Source: an uncultured Lachnospiraceae bacterium (GTDB lineage Bacteria; Bacillota; Clostridia; Lachnospirales; Lachnospiraceae). Taken from it: a DNA stretch of 64,000 nt. Below are positions 34,784 through 42,645 of this stretch, one piece after another. The stretch spans positions 1 to 64,000 of the forward strand of contig CACZIO010000004.1 of the NCBI GenBank assembly GCA_902781215.1, read 5' to 3'. The position numbers and the translations under genes were made by a program. The notes beneath the pieces are model-generated. The model was not told the origin of the DNA. It ran no database searches and saw nothing but the letters and a program-made list of their open reading frames with translations. Numbering within the stretch: the stretch's first letter is position 1; the number at the start of each line of letters is the position of its first letter.

Positions 34784-35971
34784 TTACAGATCACGCAGTG
34801 CCCTGTATCCGTAGGCGGATTCTGCGCTTTGAACACCCCTGAGAATGGCTCTGCAGACTGCTTCTACCGCCAGTGATCCCGCGACATCCGTCAGCGCGTC
34901 AGTGACCGTCATGGGGTCTGCCGGGGCAGTGCCTTTTTCCTTTTCTGCAGAAAGTGTGCTTTTCTCCTGATCTGCGTCCCTCTTCCCGCTGATAGAAAGT
35001 GCGATGATACTGTCCCCGTCTCCGGACGTGTGCACCGGAAAAATCGAAGAGGCAAGGCCGTCGTGGGCCATGGCAGCGATCTTGCACAGTGCCGGTTTGC
35101 GGAAGGGCGCATTTGTAAAGACGATCCCGATCGTCGTGTTGCAGGCCATCTTCTCTGTTTCCTCCGATGCCCTGCCGTCCGCTGCCTGCCGCAGTCTCTC
35201 CTGCGTGTTAAAGCGCAGGAAGGAAAGTATTTCTTCCCTTGAATAAAATCTCCCGCTCTCATCGAAGGCACCGGCCGCCTTCTGTCCTGTCCTCCGGTCA
35301 TAAATATCACCGAATGCATTGACCGCGATGAGCGCGCCGACGAGCAGGTCTCCCTGACGCAGCACACAGGCGCCGATCCCGGATTTCATGGCGTGCTCCG
35401 TCCCGGCGTATTTGCCGATGCTGGCGCCGCATCCTGCCCCGTGGCAGCCATCCCGGTAGTTGCCCTGTTCAGCGGATATACAGGCGGCATATCCCATCGC
35501 CTGGTCCGGGCGGGCCTTCGGGTCGCCGACGGGAAGATCAAAAAGGTCCACCTGGGTGACCAGCGGGACATGAATGCCTCTCACCTCCACACCGATCTTC
35601 TTCTCCTCCAGATACCGCATGACGCCCCCCGCGGCATCCAGCCCGAACGCGCTGCCTCCGCTCAGAACAGCGGCGTGGATGCGCTGTGCAGTCGCGACAG
35701 GATCCAGGATCCCGGTCTCTCTGGTCGCAGGACCGCCTCCTCCTATATGCAGCCCTGCGGGCATTCCCTGAGGATCCTCACACAGGACGACCGTGATACC
35801 GGTACCTCCTTCCGCATCCTCTGCCTGCCCGATCCGGATTCCCGGAAAATCTGTCAGCGGTATCTCTTCGATAGGTATCATATTTACATTCAATGTTATG
35901 TTCTCTCCTGTTTCCACCCGGCTTTTCTGATCACTATCCGGGTCTGTTTCTCCGTTTTTTCGTGTATTCAT
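34784..35971 (-). CDS. P1-family (DmpA-like) peptidase
   Basis: A protein of up to 395 residues in the P1 family of self-processing Ntn-fold aminopeptidases. Recognisable parts: IPLTDFPGIRIGQAED, GGGGPATRETGILDP, LSGGSAFGLDAAGGVMRYLE, GAGCGASIGKYAG, ALIAVNAFGDIYD and ACNTTIGIVFTNA, where autocleavage before the Thr near residue 277 would free the nucleophile. It releases N-terminal amino acids from short peptides or amides. A charged stretch (SGKRDADQEKSTLSAEKEK) is inserted near the C-terminus. The start is uncertain: 35971 is the longest sensible ATG but lacks a good ribosome site; TTG 35893, behind AGGAG, or ATG 35881 are real options. It follows coaX by 62 bases. Confidence 0.85.
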   Translation of the reverse strand: MNTRKNGETDPDSDQKSRVETGENITLNVNMIPIEEIPLTDFPGIRIGQAEDAEGGTGITVVLCEDPQGMPAGLHIGGGGPATRETGILDPVATAQRIHAAVLSGGSAFGLDAAGGVMRYLEEKKIGVEVRGIHVPLVTQVDLFDLPVGDPKARPDQAMGYAACISAEQGNYRDGCHGAGCGASIGKYAGTEHAMKSGIGACVLRQGDLLVGALIAVNAFGDIYDRRTGQKAAGAFDESGRFYSREEILSFLRFNTQERLRQAADGRASEETEKMACNTTIGIVFTNAPFRKPALCKIAAMAHDGLASSIFPVHTSGDGDSIIALSISGKRDADQEKSTLSAEKEKGTAPADPMTVTDALTDVAGSLAVEAVCRAILRGVQSAESAYGYRALRDL

Positions 35972-36033
35972 TGTGACATTATGTACCTGTGGGACCCTGC
36001 TCTCTCCGCAGCAAAAGCACTTAAGCACTTCCT

Positions 36034-36858
36034 TCAGCGGATCTGCCGGAGGGCGATCACGGCAGCTCCTTTGGCCGCCAGCGCCGGTTCCCGGATAAAC
36101 TGCCGCCTGATCCAAGGGGTGACAAAATCCGCATTTCCCCCGGTCAGGATCAGTGTGACAGGGGAACCCAGCTGCTCTTCCACGCGCTCTGCCAGTCCCT
36201 CGATCATGGCTGCAGTGCCGATCACCGCCGAGGACAGCATGCATCCGTCGGTATCCCGGCCGATGAGCCGGTCCTTCGGCACCTGCTTCGGCTCAAGCGC
36301 TGGAAGCTGTGCGGTACCGGAGCGGAGCGCCTGCAGAGAAGTCCTCACGCCGGCTCCGATCATTCCTCCCAGAAATAACCCGGAGAATCCACTGCCTTCT
36401 TCGGCCGGTCCTATGATATTGATGGTCGTCGCAGTGCCCAGGTCTGCCGTCATGGCGGGGAGCGGGCAGCGGCAGGCCGCCCAGGCGGCATCCGCGATCC
36501 GGTCGGCGCCGATCCTGTCCGGGGCAGGAAGGCCGTCAAAGCAGAGGCCCGTATCGCAGTGACAGCTGATCAGGACCGGCGGCCGGTCACTGACGCTCTC
36601 TGCAAAGGCCAGCGCCGCCGGCGTGCAGGCCGGAACAACACTTGAGACCGCCGCGATGTCAAACCGCACTTTCTCCGGGAAATATTCCCTGAGCAGACCT
36701 CTGGCTTCATCCGCAAAACGGGCCTGGTCCTTTCCGGTCTCTGTGGGAACCTTCACGGTAAAGCGGGGCGCCGTTTCTCCGGCGGCACTGTCCCGGTCCG
36801 TTTCCTGCAGGCCTGTCAGGGCGATCGTCGTATTTCCGATATCAATGACAAGGATCAT
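36034..36858 (-). CDS. coaX: Type III pantothenate kinase
   Basis: A 274-residue pantothenate kinase of type III, the first step of coenzyme A synthesis. Motifs: MILVIDIGNTTIALTGL (phosphate loop), PDRIGADRIADAAWA (GADR), TADLGTATTINII and the C-terminal LILTGGNADFV. Length is slightly above average. The start at 36858 has GAGAGGA seven bases upstream. The upstream gene is coaBC, so consecutive CoA steps are grouped; a structured element (36888-37011) fills the space between them. Confidence 0.93.
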   Translation of the reverse strand: MILVIDIGNTTIALTGLQETDRDSAAGETAPRFTVKVPTETGKDQARFADEARGLLREYFPEKVRFDIAAVSSVVPACTPAALAFAESVSDRPPVLISCHCDTGLCFDGLPAPDRIGADRIADAAWAACRCPLPAMTADLGTATTINIIGPAEEGSGFSGLFLGGMIGAGVRTSLQALRSGTAQLPALEPKQVPKDRLIGRDTDGCMLSSAVIGTAAMIEGLAERVEEQLGSPVTLILTGGNADFVTPWIRRQFIREPALAAKGAAVIALRQIR

Positions 36859-36887
36859 GCGCCTGTCCTCTCTTACATACATGTTAA

Positions 36888-37011
36888 AGCGCTCCTGCGC
36901 TGAGACACGCGGGGAGAAAGCCCGCAAGGGTTTCTCCGATGCGATCACAGGTGCCTGGGACGCCTCGCGGCACAAGCACCGGAGTGAAAAATCTTGTATC
37001 GACAAGATTTT
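36888..37011 (-). repeat. Four-hairpin intergenic element E1 (coaBC-coaX)
   Basis: Read on the forward strand: H1 AGCGC/GCGCT (36888-36901), H2 GGAGAAA-CCC/GGG-TTTCTCC (36913-36937), linker with GCGATCACAG, H3 GTGC...GCAC (36951-36979), linker CCGGAGTGA, H4 AAAATCTTGT-ATCG-ACAAGATTTT (36988-37011). In the mRNA the order is H4, H3, H2, H1, then the coaX ribosome site. The same order, linkers and H4 loop recur at 39832, 50256 and 53884 with different stem sequences. Two copies of CTTACAGTTTTT follow near 37020-37043. Confidence 0.7.
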
Positions 37012-37033
37012 ACAATCTTTCTTACAGTTTTTC

Positions 37034-38269
37034 TTACAGTTTTTCTCCGATCCTGTCGAGAATCTTTCCTGCGACCTCCTCCTTGCTCATAAGAGGGAGC
37101 TCCTCTGCGCCGTCCTGCGTGATGAGGGTGACGACATTGGTATCTACTCCGAATCCGGCGCCTGCGGTCCGAAGACTGTTGGCCACGATCATGTTGAGCT
37201 TTTTCTTAGCCAGCTTTTTGGAAGAGTTTGCCAGGAGGTTTTCGGTTTCCATGGAAAAACCGCAGACAAATAGGCCGGGATGCCTGTTCTCCGCGACCCA
37301 GCCCAGAATGTCCTGCGTCCGGGCAAGCGGGATCGAAAGCCCGGTCTCCTCAGTGCCCGAAATGGGGTTCTGTGCATCTGCCAGTCCCTTTTTGATCTTG
37401 TGGTCCGCCACGACGGCGGGCCGGTAGTCCGCAACAGCAGCCGCTTTGATCAGGATATCCGTGTCAGCCAGCTCCTCCCGGATCGCTTCAAACATATCGG
37501 CAGCAGAGGTGATCTTGCGCATATTGACAAAGGGGACGGGCTCCAGGGCGGTCGGCCCGGAGATCAGGGTCACATCGGCCCCGCGCAGCATCGCCTCGCG
37601 CGCAATGGCGTAGCCCATCTTGCCGCTGGAGTGGTTGGTGAGATAGCGTACAGGATCCAGGGCTTCCTGGGTGGGTCCTGCTGTGACAACGACCTTCTTC
37701 CCGCGAAGCGGCCTGTCCATATATGCGATCTCCCGCTCGATCCACTGGCAGAGGACTTCCGGCTCAGGGAGCTTGCCGCTGCCGGTGTCTCCGCATGCCA
37801 GGTAGCCGCTTGCAGAATCGATGATCGTAAAACCGTATTTGCGCAACAGTGCCAGATTGTCCTGCGTAATGGGATTTTCCAGCATGGCAGTATTCATGGA
37901 TGGAGACACCAGCTTAGGGCATTTCGCCGCGAGGACAACCGTTGTCAGCATATCGTCCGCGATCCCGTGAGCCATTTTGGCGATCACATTTGCGGTCGCG
38001 GGTGCGATCAGGATCACATCGGCCTCTTTTGCGACCGAGATATGGCGCACATCAAACTGAAAATCCCTGTCGAAGGTATCTGTCATACACTTGCTGCCGG
38101 TGAGCGTCTCAAACGTCAGCGGCGTGATGAACTTCGCCGCGTTTTCTGTCATAATGACATGCACCTTCGCGCCCGCCTTGTGGAGCGCACTGGCGACATT
38201 TGCCATTTTGTAGGCGGCTATGCCGCCGGTAATGCCCAACAGGACACATTTTCCTTCCAGATTCTTCAT
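37034..38269 (-). CDS. coaBC: Bifunctional CoaBC (phosphopantothenoylcysteine synthetase/decarboxylase)
   Basis: A 411-residue two-domain enzyme making 4'-phosphopantetheine. The N-terminal flavin-dependent decarboxylase has LLGITGGIAAYK, the active His in FDVRHISVAKEAD, the PSMNTAM motif and the Cys in LACGDTGSGKL. The C-terminal synthetase has VVVTAGPTQEALDPVRYLTN, SSGKMGYAIA, and KLNMIVAN. Both halves look intact. It starts at 38269 with GGAGG rather far upstream. It begins 125 bases after the Memo-AMMECR1 gene and could share its transcript. Confidence 0.96.
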   Translation of the reverse strand: MKNLEGKCVLLGITGGIAAYKMANVASALHKAGAKVHVIMTENAAKFITPLTFETLTGSKCMTDTFDRDFQFDVRHISVAKEADVILIAPATANVIAKMAHGIADDMLTTVVLAAKCPKLVSPSMNTAMLENPITQDNLALLRKYGFTIIDSASGYLACGDTGSGKLPEPEVLCQWIEREIAYMDRPLRGKKVVVTAGPTQEALDPVRYLTNHSSGKMGYAIAREAMLRGADVTLISGPTALEPVPFVNMRKITSAADMFEAIREELADTDILIKAAAVADYRPAVVADHKIKKGLADAQNPISGTEETGLSIPLARTQDILGWVAENRHPGLFVCGFSMETENLLANSSKKLAKKKLNMIVANSLRTAGAGFGVDTNVVTLITQDGAEELPLMSKEEVAGKILDRIGEKL

Positions 38270-38394
38270 ACCTTGCTGTTAAGACCTCCAATCCTTCAAG
38301 ATCAGTATTTATGTATGATGATCATTATGTCAGCCGGGGCCGGTACGCTGCTTCCGGCAGTACGATCAGCTTCTTTGTTAATGCCCTTTGTGCC

Positions 38395-39819
38395 TCATTC
38401 GTGCCTGACTACCTCGAAGCGCTCCAGCTCGTAACCCTCTGTGTCGGGAGCCAGCCCGGCCTTTCTGAGCGCAATATCGATCTGGTCTTCCACCGTGTCC
38501 ACACCGTCCAGATTGGGCAGGAGCAGGCCCCGCCGTATTCCTTTGGTGACGATCACACCGTAGCGCTTCACATCCAGCTCATCCGGCGACGAAATGTGTT
38601 CGGTTTCACCCAGCACATCGACCGAAATCTCCAGATCGTCCAGTTCCTCCGGGCGGATCGCCGGAAAACGGGGATCCTGCGTGGAGGCACTGACCGCGTT
38701 TCTGGCAATTTCTTCCGCGATGCAGCTGCATGTGGGTGAGATCGTACCGATGCATCCCCGCAGGCTGCCGTTTTTGTGAATGGAGACAAAGGTCCCCGCA
38801 CGCTGCCTGAGCAGCTCCTGCTCCGCATCCACCGGTGCATTCCGGAGAACCGAAAGGATTCCCTCGCGCGGGAGCCTGTGCCCGTTTCTGACAGCTGATT
38901 CCACACCGGCCCGGGCCAGCCTCACAAATATGTCCTCACCGCAGCGTTTCCGCTCCACTTCCGCCCGCCGTTTCTCTCTCCAGCTGTCAAGAAAATGCCG
39001 GTTCTCATCCGGTCCTGTCGCAGCATATGTACATACACCGTATCCCACACCGAATGTGCCTTCGTGGGAAAGCCTCTCCGCCAGGACGTCTGTCCCGTCC
39101 AGGGCGCCCGCCATCATGACAAAGCTCCGGTGACCGCACTCTGCCGCGCGGTCACAGAAGGCTTCTTCAAAATCGAGCAGTTCATCAAACTGCGCGCGCC
39201 CCATGACATCCATGATCCGTTCATCGTACCGCGGTCCGTTCGGATCAAAGCCATAGGGGCCTTCCTCCTTCAGTTTGTGGGAAAGGTCACCGCTGGCAAT
39301 GAATACGATCCGGCGGTCCAGGCGTTCAGCCGCCTCCCGGATCTTCATTCCCAGCAGATAGTGATCTGTCAGAGACAGGCCTGAGAGACCGATGCGGACA
39401 ACCCGGAATGTCCTTTCATGCATGTGATGATTCAGAAAGTACAAGGGGATCATGGTTCCGTGATCCAGCTCCGGCTCCCGTTCACCCATCGTTCCTGCCG
39501 GGAATTCATCCCTGTCACAGAGTCCGCAGAGCTCGTGGACAAATTCAATATCATAATCCGCATGGATCCGGACCTGTCCCGCGCGGAAGCGGCGAAAATC
39601 CCCCTCAGCCTCCCCTCCCGGAGAAATATGGAAATAATCGCTGTACATAATACTGTGAGGAGATGCAATGACCACCGTTTCCGGCTGCAGTGATGCCGCG
39701 AAAGCCATGGCCTTTTCATATGCATCTCTGGTCGTCTGTATCTTCATCTCCTCGCCGCGCCCGATCTCCGGCAGGATGATCGGGGGATGCGGCACCATAA
39801 CTGCGCCGATGATCGACAT
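38395..39819 (-). CDS. Memo-like / AMMECR1 fusion protein (AmmeMemoRadiSam system)
   Basis: A 474-residue fusion of two domains that are separate proteins in many organisms. Residues 1 to about 270 are a Memo/LigB-type domain (GAVMVPHPPIILPEIG, IASPHSIMYSDYFH, VFIASGDLSHKLKEEGPYG). Residues about 290-474 are an AMMECR1 domain with the hallmark LRGCIGTISP and PAIRPEELDDLEISVDVL. Together with the radical SAM gene just upstream this is a complete AmmeMemoRadiSam system, conserved across life but of unproven role. The start has AAGGAGGGAGC directly before the ATG. A four-hairpin element (39832-39958) fills the gap to the upstream gene. Confidence 0.93.
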   Translation of the reverse strand: MSIIGAVMVPHPPIILPEIGRGEEMKIQTTRDAYEKAMAFAASLQPETVVIASPHSIMYSDYFHISPGGEAEGDFRRFRAGQVRIHADYDIEFVHELCGLCDRDEFPAGTMGEREPELDHGTMIPLYFLNHHMHERTFRVVRIGLSGLSLTDHYLLGMKIREAAERLDRRIVFIASGDLSHKLKEEGPYGFDPNGPRYDERIMDVMGRAQFDELLDFEEAFCDRAAECGHRSFVMMAGALDGTDVLAERLSHEGTFGVGYGVCTYAATGPDENRHFLDSWREKRRAEVERKRCGEDIFVRLARAGVESAVRNGHRLPREGILSVLRNAPVDAEQELLRQRAGTFVSIHKNGSLRGCIGTISPTCSCIAEEIARNAVSASTQDPRFPAIRPEELDDLEISVDVLGETEHISSPDELDVKRYGVIVTKGIRRGLLLPNLDGVDTVEDQIDIALRKAGLAPDTEGYELERFEVVRHE

Positions 39820-39831
39820 GCTCCCTCCTTT

Positions 39832-39958
39832 CTTCGTGCGGAGCACGAAGTCCCGAAGAAAAATGCGAAGGCATTTTCTCTGATGGGATCACAGAGGTTT
39901 GCGCTCCTGCGCAAACCTCCGCACATCAAAAGCATGTATCAACATGCTTTTGATGTGC
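39832..39958 (-). repeat. Four-hairpin intergenic element E2 (before Memo-AMMECR1)
   Basis: Forward-strand order: H1 CTTCGTGC/GCACGAAG (39832-39850), H2 AGAAAAATGC/GCATTTTCT (39857-39879), linker ending GGGATCACAG, H3 AGGTTTGCGC/GCGCAAACCT (39895-39918), linker CC, H4 a perfect 17-bp stem with loop ATCA (39921-39958). It occupies nearly the whole gap between the radical SAM stop (39977) and the Memo-AMMECR1 ribosome site. Confidence 0.75.
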
Positions 39959-39976
39959 TTCCTCCTATTCTTTTCC

Positions 39977-40921
39977 TCAACAGTTTCCGGTATATACATA
40001 ATCCAGGGTTTCCCCGGCGATGCGGGCAAGGCGGTATACAGCCGACACCTCTGTCGCGGGTTCCTTCCAGCGATAAGCAGGGAAATAACGGGAGACATGG
40101 AGCGGGATGTCCTTTCCCCGGCCTTCCCGCAATCCGGCGATCCATGCAGTCATCTGACGCATCTCCTCTTCGCTGTCGTTTTTGCCGGGTATGATCAGCT
40201 TGGTAAGTTCGACGTGACAGCCTTTAACCGCCTCCGCGATAAAGTTCTTGACCATCTCCAGGCTGCCTCCCGCAAAATCCCGGTAAAAGGCATCTGAAAA
40301 TCCTTTGAGATCGATATTCATCGCATCGATATGCGGCAGGATCTGCTCCAGCACCTCTTTCGAAGCCATTCCGTTCGTGACCAGGACCGTCTTCATCCCG
40401 GCGCTGTGAAAAAGCTGCGCGGTGTCGCGGGCAAACTCCCAGCCGACCAGCGGCTCGTTGTAGGTGAAGGCGATCCCGATGTTCCCGCGGGGACGGAGAT
40501 CCAGCGCCAGATTGAGCAGGTCCTGCGGTGTATATTCCGCGATCTCTATCGGTCTGCACCGCTCGGACGGCATGCGAGGCACACCCTGTCTGCGCACAGA
40601 CAGGGCTTCCTGTGCTGTCGGATCTGTCTCAGGCACCTGGATCAGTCCCGATTCCGGATCCTCCCTGGCCGCCGCGATCTCATAGTTCTGGCAGAAGGGG
40701 CAGCGCAGGCTGCAGCCGTAGCTGCCGACAGACAGGATCCTGCTCCCCGGGCGGAAACGGGCAAGCGGCTTTTTTTCAATAGGGTCCAGAGCCAATGCCG
40801 TGAGCTTTCCATAATTGGCGGCGACGATCCGTCCCGCCACATTTTTACGCGCGCCGCAGGCACCGGTCTGCCCCTCCTCCAGAGCACAGTGATGGCAGCA
40901 GACATTACAGGTTTTCTTCAT
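39977..40921 (-). CDS. amrS: AmmeMemoRadiSam system radical SAM enzyme
   Basis: A 314-residue radical SAM protein. The 4Fe-4S motif is CSLRCPFC (about residues 70-77) inside GSYGCSLRCPFCQNYEIA, typical of this family. A Cys cluster at the N-terminus (TCNVCCHHCALEEGQTGACG) is also characteristic. Later landmarks are GIAFTYNEPLVGWEF and MNIDLKGFSDAFYRDF. It forms the AmmeMemoRadiSam unit with the downstream Memo-AMMECR1 fusion. Its start overlaps the end of the upstream radical SAM/SPASM gene by 17 bases, tying the two radical SAM enzymes together in translation. The substrate is unknown. Confidence 0.93.
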   Translation of the reverse strand: MKKTCNVCCHHCALEEGQTGACGARKNVAGRIVAANYGKLTALALDPIEKKPLARFRPGSRILSVGSYGCSLRCPFCQNYEIAAAREDPESGLIQVPETDPTAQEALSVRRQGVPRMPSERCRPIEIAEYTPQDLLNLALDLRPRGNIGIAFTYNEPLVGWEFARDTAQLFHSAGMKTVLVTNGMASKEVLEQILPHIDAMNIDLKGFSDAFYRDFAGGSLEMVKNFIAEAVKGCHVELTKLIIPGKNDSEEEMRQMTAWIAGLREGRGKDIPLHVSRYFPAYRWKEPATEVSAVYRLARIAGETLDYVYTGNC

Positions 40922-42164
40922 CGAACAGGATTCCCTTCAGGCAGATGCGCTGCCGGTTGCTTTCGTAATCGAAACTGTGGTGGGCGCCGCCCGCACAGTA
41001 TCTCTCATAGCTGCAGTCCCTGCAATCCTCGCACATACGGGACAGCGGCCGACGAAACAGCTCAAATCTTTTGTTCCAGATTTCTGTAAACGGCGTCTCC
41101 AGAATATTTCCCTGAACGGTCCGAGGTGTCCGTTCGATGTCGAGGCAGGCTCCCACGTCTCCGTTGGCCATGATGCTGGCCGTATAGATCCCTGCGTTAC
41201 AAAGAAAATACCAGTCCCGGATCTCCCGCTCGTAATCAAAGCCCACAAAGTGACTGCATCCGTATGTCACCGGCATCTGCTCACAGCGTTTCTCATAGAT
41301 GAAGGAAATCAGTCTGCGCTGGTCCTCCGGTGTGAGCATGAGCTCGGGGCGCAGGAGAGCGAGGCCGATGGGTTCGAGCCCGATCACACGCCATGAATCA
41401 ATGTCCATTTTTTCAAAAATTGCATAGAGGGCATCCAGTTCATGAATGTTTTCATGATTGATGACCGTTGTGACCTGAATGGCGCGGAATGGTTTTTTCC
41501 TGCGTTTTCCCTCCACAGGCTGGTCAGGCCTGTTTACATGCTGCCAATCCGCCTGCTGCCCGGTTACAGGTTGATCATTCTCCTGCTGCCCGGGAGAAAC
41601 AGCCGGTTCCGCGTATCTCCGGTCCCGTTCGGCCAGGAGATTCTCGATCCCTTCCATGGCGAGCCGGTATCCCCCGTCCAGGCCCCGTAGGCGGTCATGT
41701 GTCTTTTCCAGTCCATCGATGGACACCGAGATCGTCGCCATACCGGACTCGTAAAGCCTGTGCGCCACCTGCGGTGTGATGAGGGTCGCGTTGCTGGTCA
41801 TCCCCCAGGTAAAGCCTTGCGAATGAGCATAGCCCAGGATCTCAAAGAAATCCGGGCGCAGCAGCGGCTCTCCGCCTGTGATGCAGAGCATCAGGGGCCG
41901 GATGTCAAAGTTCTGTTTTACTTCGTCAAGAACAGCCCGGTAGACTTCCACAGGCAATCCGTCCGGACGGGCTGCGCCACAGGAGCTGCCGCAGTGAAAA
42001 CATGCCTCATTGCATTTTAAAGTAAGCTCAAAAAAGAGCTGGCGCAGGCGGGGGCGGACATAGAGTTTCTCCCGAAACTGCGCAAGCTCTTCACTGTGTG
42101 CCCTTTTCATTTCCAGAATACGTTCTTTTGTCACCATTTCATTCAGTATGAGAGGCAGGATCAC
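40905..42164 (-). CDS. Radical SAM/SPASM maturase-like enzyme
   Basis: A 419-residue radical SAM enzyme with a C-terminal SPASM domain, the layout of enzymes that modify peptides. CNEACFHC (about 51-58) binds the SAM cluster; CITGGEPLLRPDF and ISVSIDGLEKTHDRLRG follow. The SPASM end has CNAG, VGACLD and CEDCRDCSYERYC with a final Cys near RQRIC, enough for auxiliary clusters. Residues about 183-225 are a Gln/Asp/Pro-rich insertion. The GTG start at 42164 overlaps the stop of the YGPP lipoprotein gene (GTGA) and has GGAG seven bases upstream, so the pair is coupled. The opening RQLFFELTLKCN resembles radical SAM enzymes described as partners of small lipoproteins. Confidence 0.9.
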   Translation of the reverse strand: MILPLILNEMVTKERILEMKRAHSEELAQFREKLYVRPRLRQLFFELTLKCNEACFHCGSSCGAARPDGLPVEVYRAVLDEVKQNFDIRPLMLCITGGEPLLRPDFFEILGYAHSQGFTWGMTSNATLITPQVAHRLYESGMATISVSIDGLEKTHDRLRGLDGGYRLAMEGIENLLAERDRRYAEPAVSPGQQENDQPVTGQQADWQHVNRPDQPVEGKRRKKPFRAIQVTTVINHENIHELDALYAIFEKMDIDSWRVIGLEPIGLALLRPELMLTPEDQRRLISFIYEKRCEQMPVTYGCSHFVGFDYEREIRDWYFLCNAGIYTASIMANGDVGACLDIERTPRTVQGNILETPFTEIWNKRFELFRRPLSRMCEDCRDCSYERYCAGGAHHSFDYESNRQRICLKGILFDEENL

Positions 42165-42511
42165 CAGTTATCTCCGGGAGGGCCATAGACATCCTCGGGA
42201 ATCTCCGCTTCCGGGTCATATTTTTCCAGATCATCCGGCGTCGGGCCATAGAGTGCAGCGGGAATGATTTCCTCTTCCGTCTCTGCGGGCATCGCTGTGA
42301 GTCCTGTCCGGCTCCCTGCCGGTTCTTCTCCCTGCAGGTCCTCCGGCGGTCCATATACAGTCTCCGGAATCTCCGAAGCAGGATCACGGCTCTCCCCGGC
42401 CGGCATCTCCGGCGGTCCGTAGACAGTTTCATGGCAGGCAGTGAGAGCCGCAGCCACTGCTGTGCCGGCAATTGCGGCGGCAAAGGTCAGTTTTCGGCGG
42501 GTTTTTTTCAT
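42161..42511 (-). CDS. Small lipoprotein with repeated YGPP motifs, probable radical SAM substrate
   Basis: A 116-residue predicted lipoprotein: basic start, hydrophobic stretch, lipobox LTAC with Cys at residue 26. The mature part is acidic and carries four copies of a short motif: ETVYGPPE (Tyr 31), ETVYGPPEDL (Tyr 53), AALYGPTPDDLE (Tyr 88), EDVYGPPGDNW (Tyr 109), with IPE or IPA preceding the last three. Repeats of a reactive-looking motif in a small protein beside a SPASM enzyme suggest a modified substrate. The ATG at 42511 has AGGAGG six bases upstream. It is first in the operon and overlaps the enzyme gene. It belongs to no enzyme family that I recognise. Confidence 0.8.
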   Translation of the reverse strand: MKKTRRKLTFAAAIAGTAVAAALTACHETVYGPPEMPAGESRDPASEIPETVYGPPEDLQGEEPAGSRTGLTAMPAETEEEIIPAALYGPTPDDLEKYDPEAEIPEDVYGPPGDNW

Positions 42512-42546
42512 CACAAACCTCCTCGTATGGCAAACATGTTTTCCTT

Positions 42547-42603
42547 ATTATAGCAGGTATCCGTATTATCCGCTGTGCATCCGCTCAAAAAAAATGCTAC
42601 AAT
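42547..42603. promoter_or_regulatory. Divergent promoter region: lipoprotein operon and MATE gene
   Basis: On the reverse strand an extended -10, TGC-TATAAT (42547-42552 is the hexamer), leads to the lipoprotein start at 42511. On the forward strand TGC-TACAAT (hexamer 42598-42603) leads to the MATE start at 42646. Neither has a good -35, fitting extended -10 promoters. Confidence 0.5.
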
Positions 42604-42645
42604 ATCGCTGTTATATTGCACCTGCTTCGAGAGAGGAAAAGCCCA

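Noticed and set aside
34784..36244. P1 peptidase starting at 36244
   Set aside because: This would overlap coaX by over 200 bases with a sequence that reads as nonsense; a start at or after 35971 fits.
36888..37011. Four-hairpin elements read as plain terminators
   Set aside because: H4 in E1 and E4 resembles a terminator, but the downstream genes lack separate promoters, and the shared linkers plus three further hairpins are not explained by termination alone.
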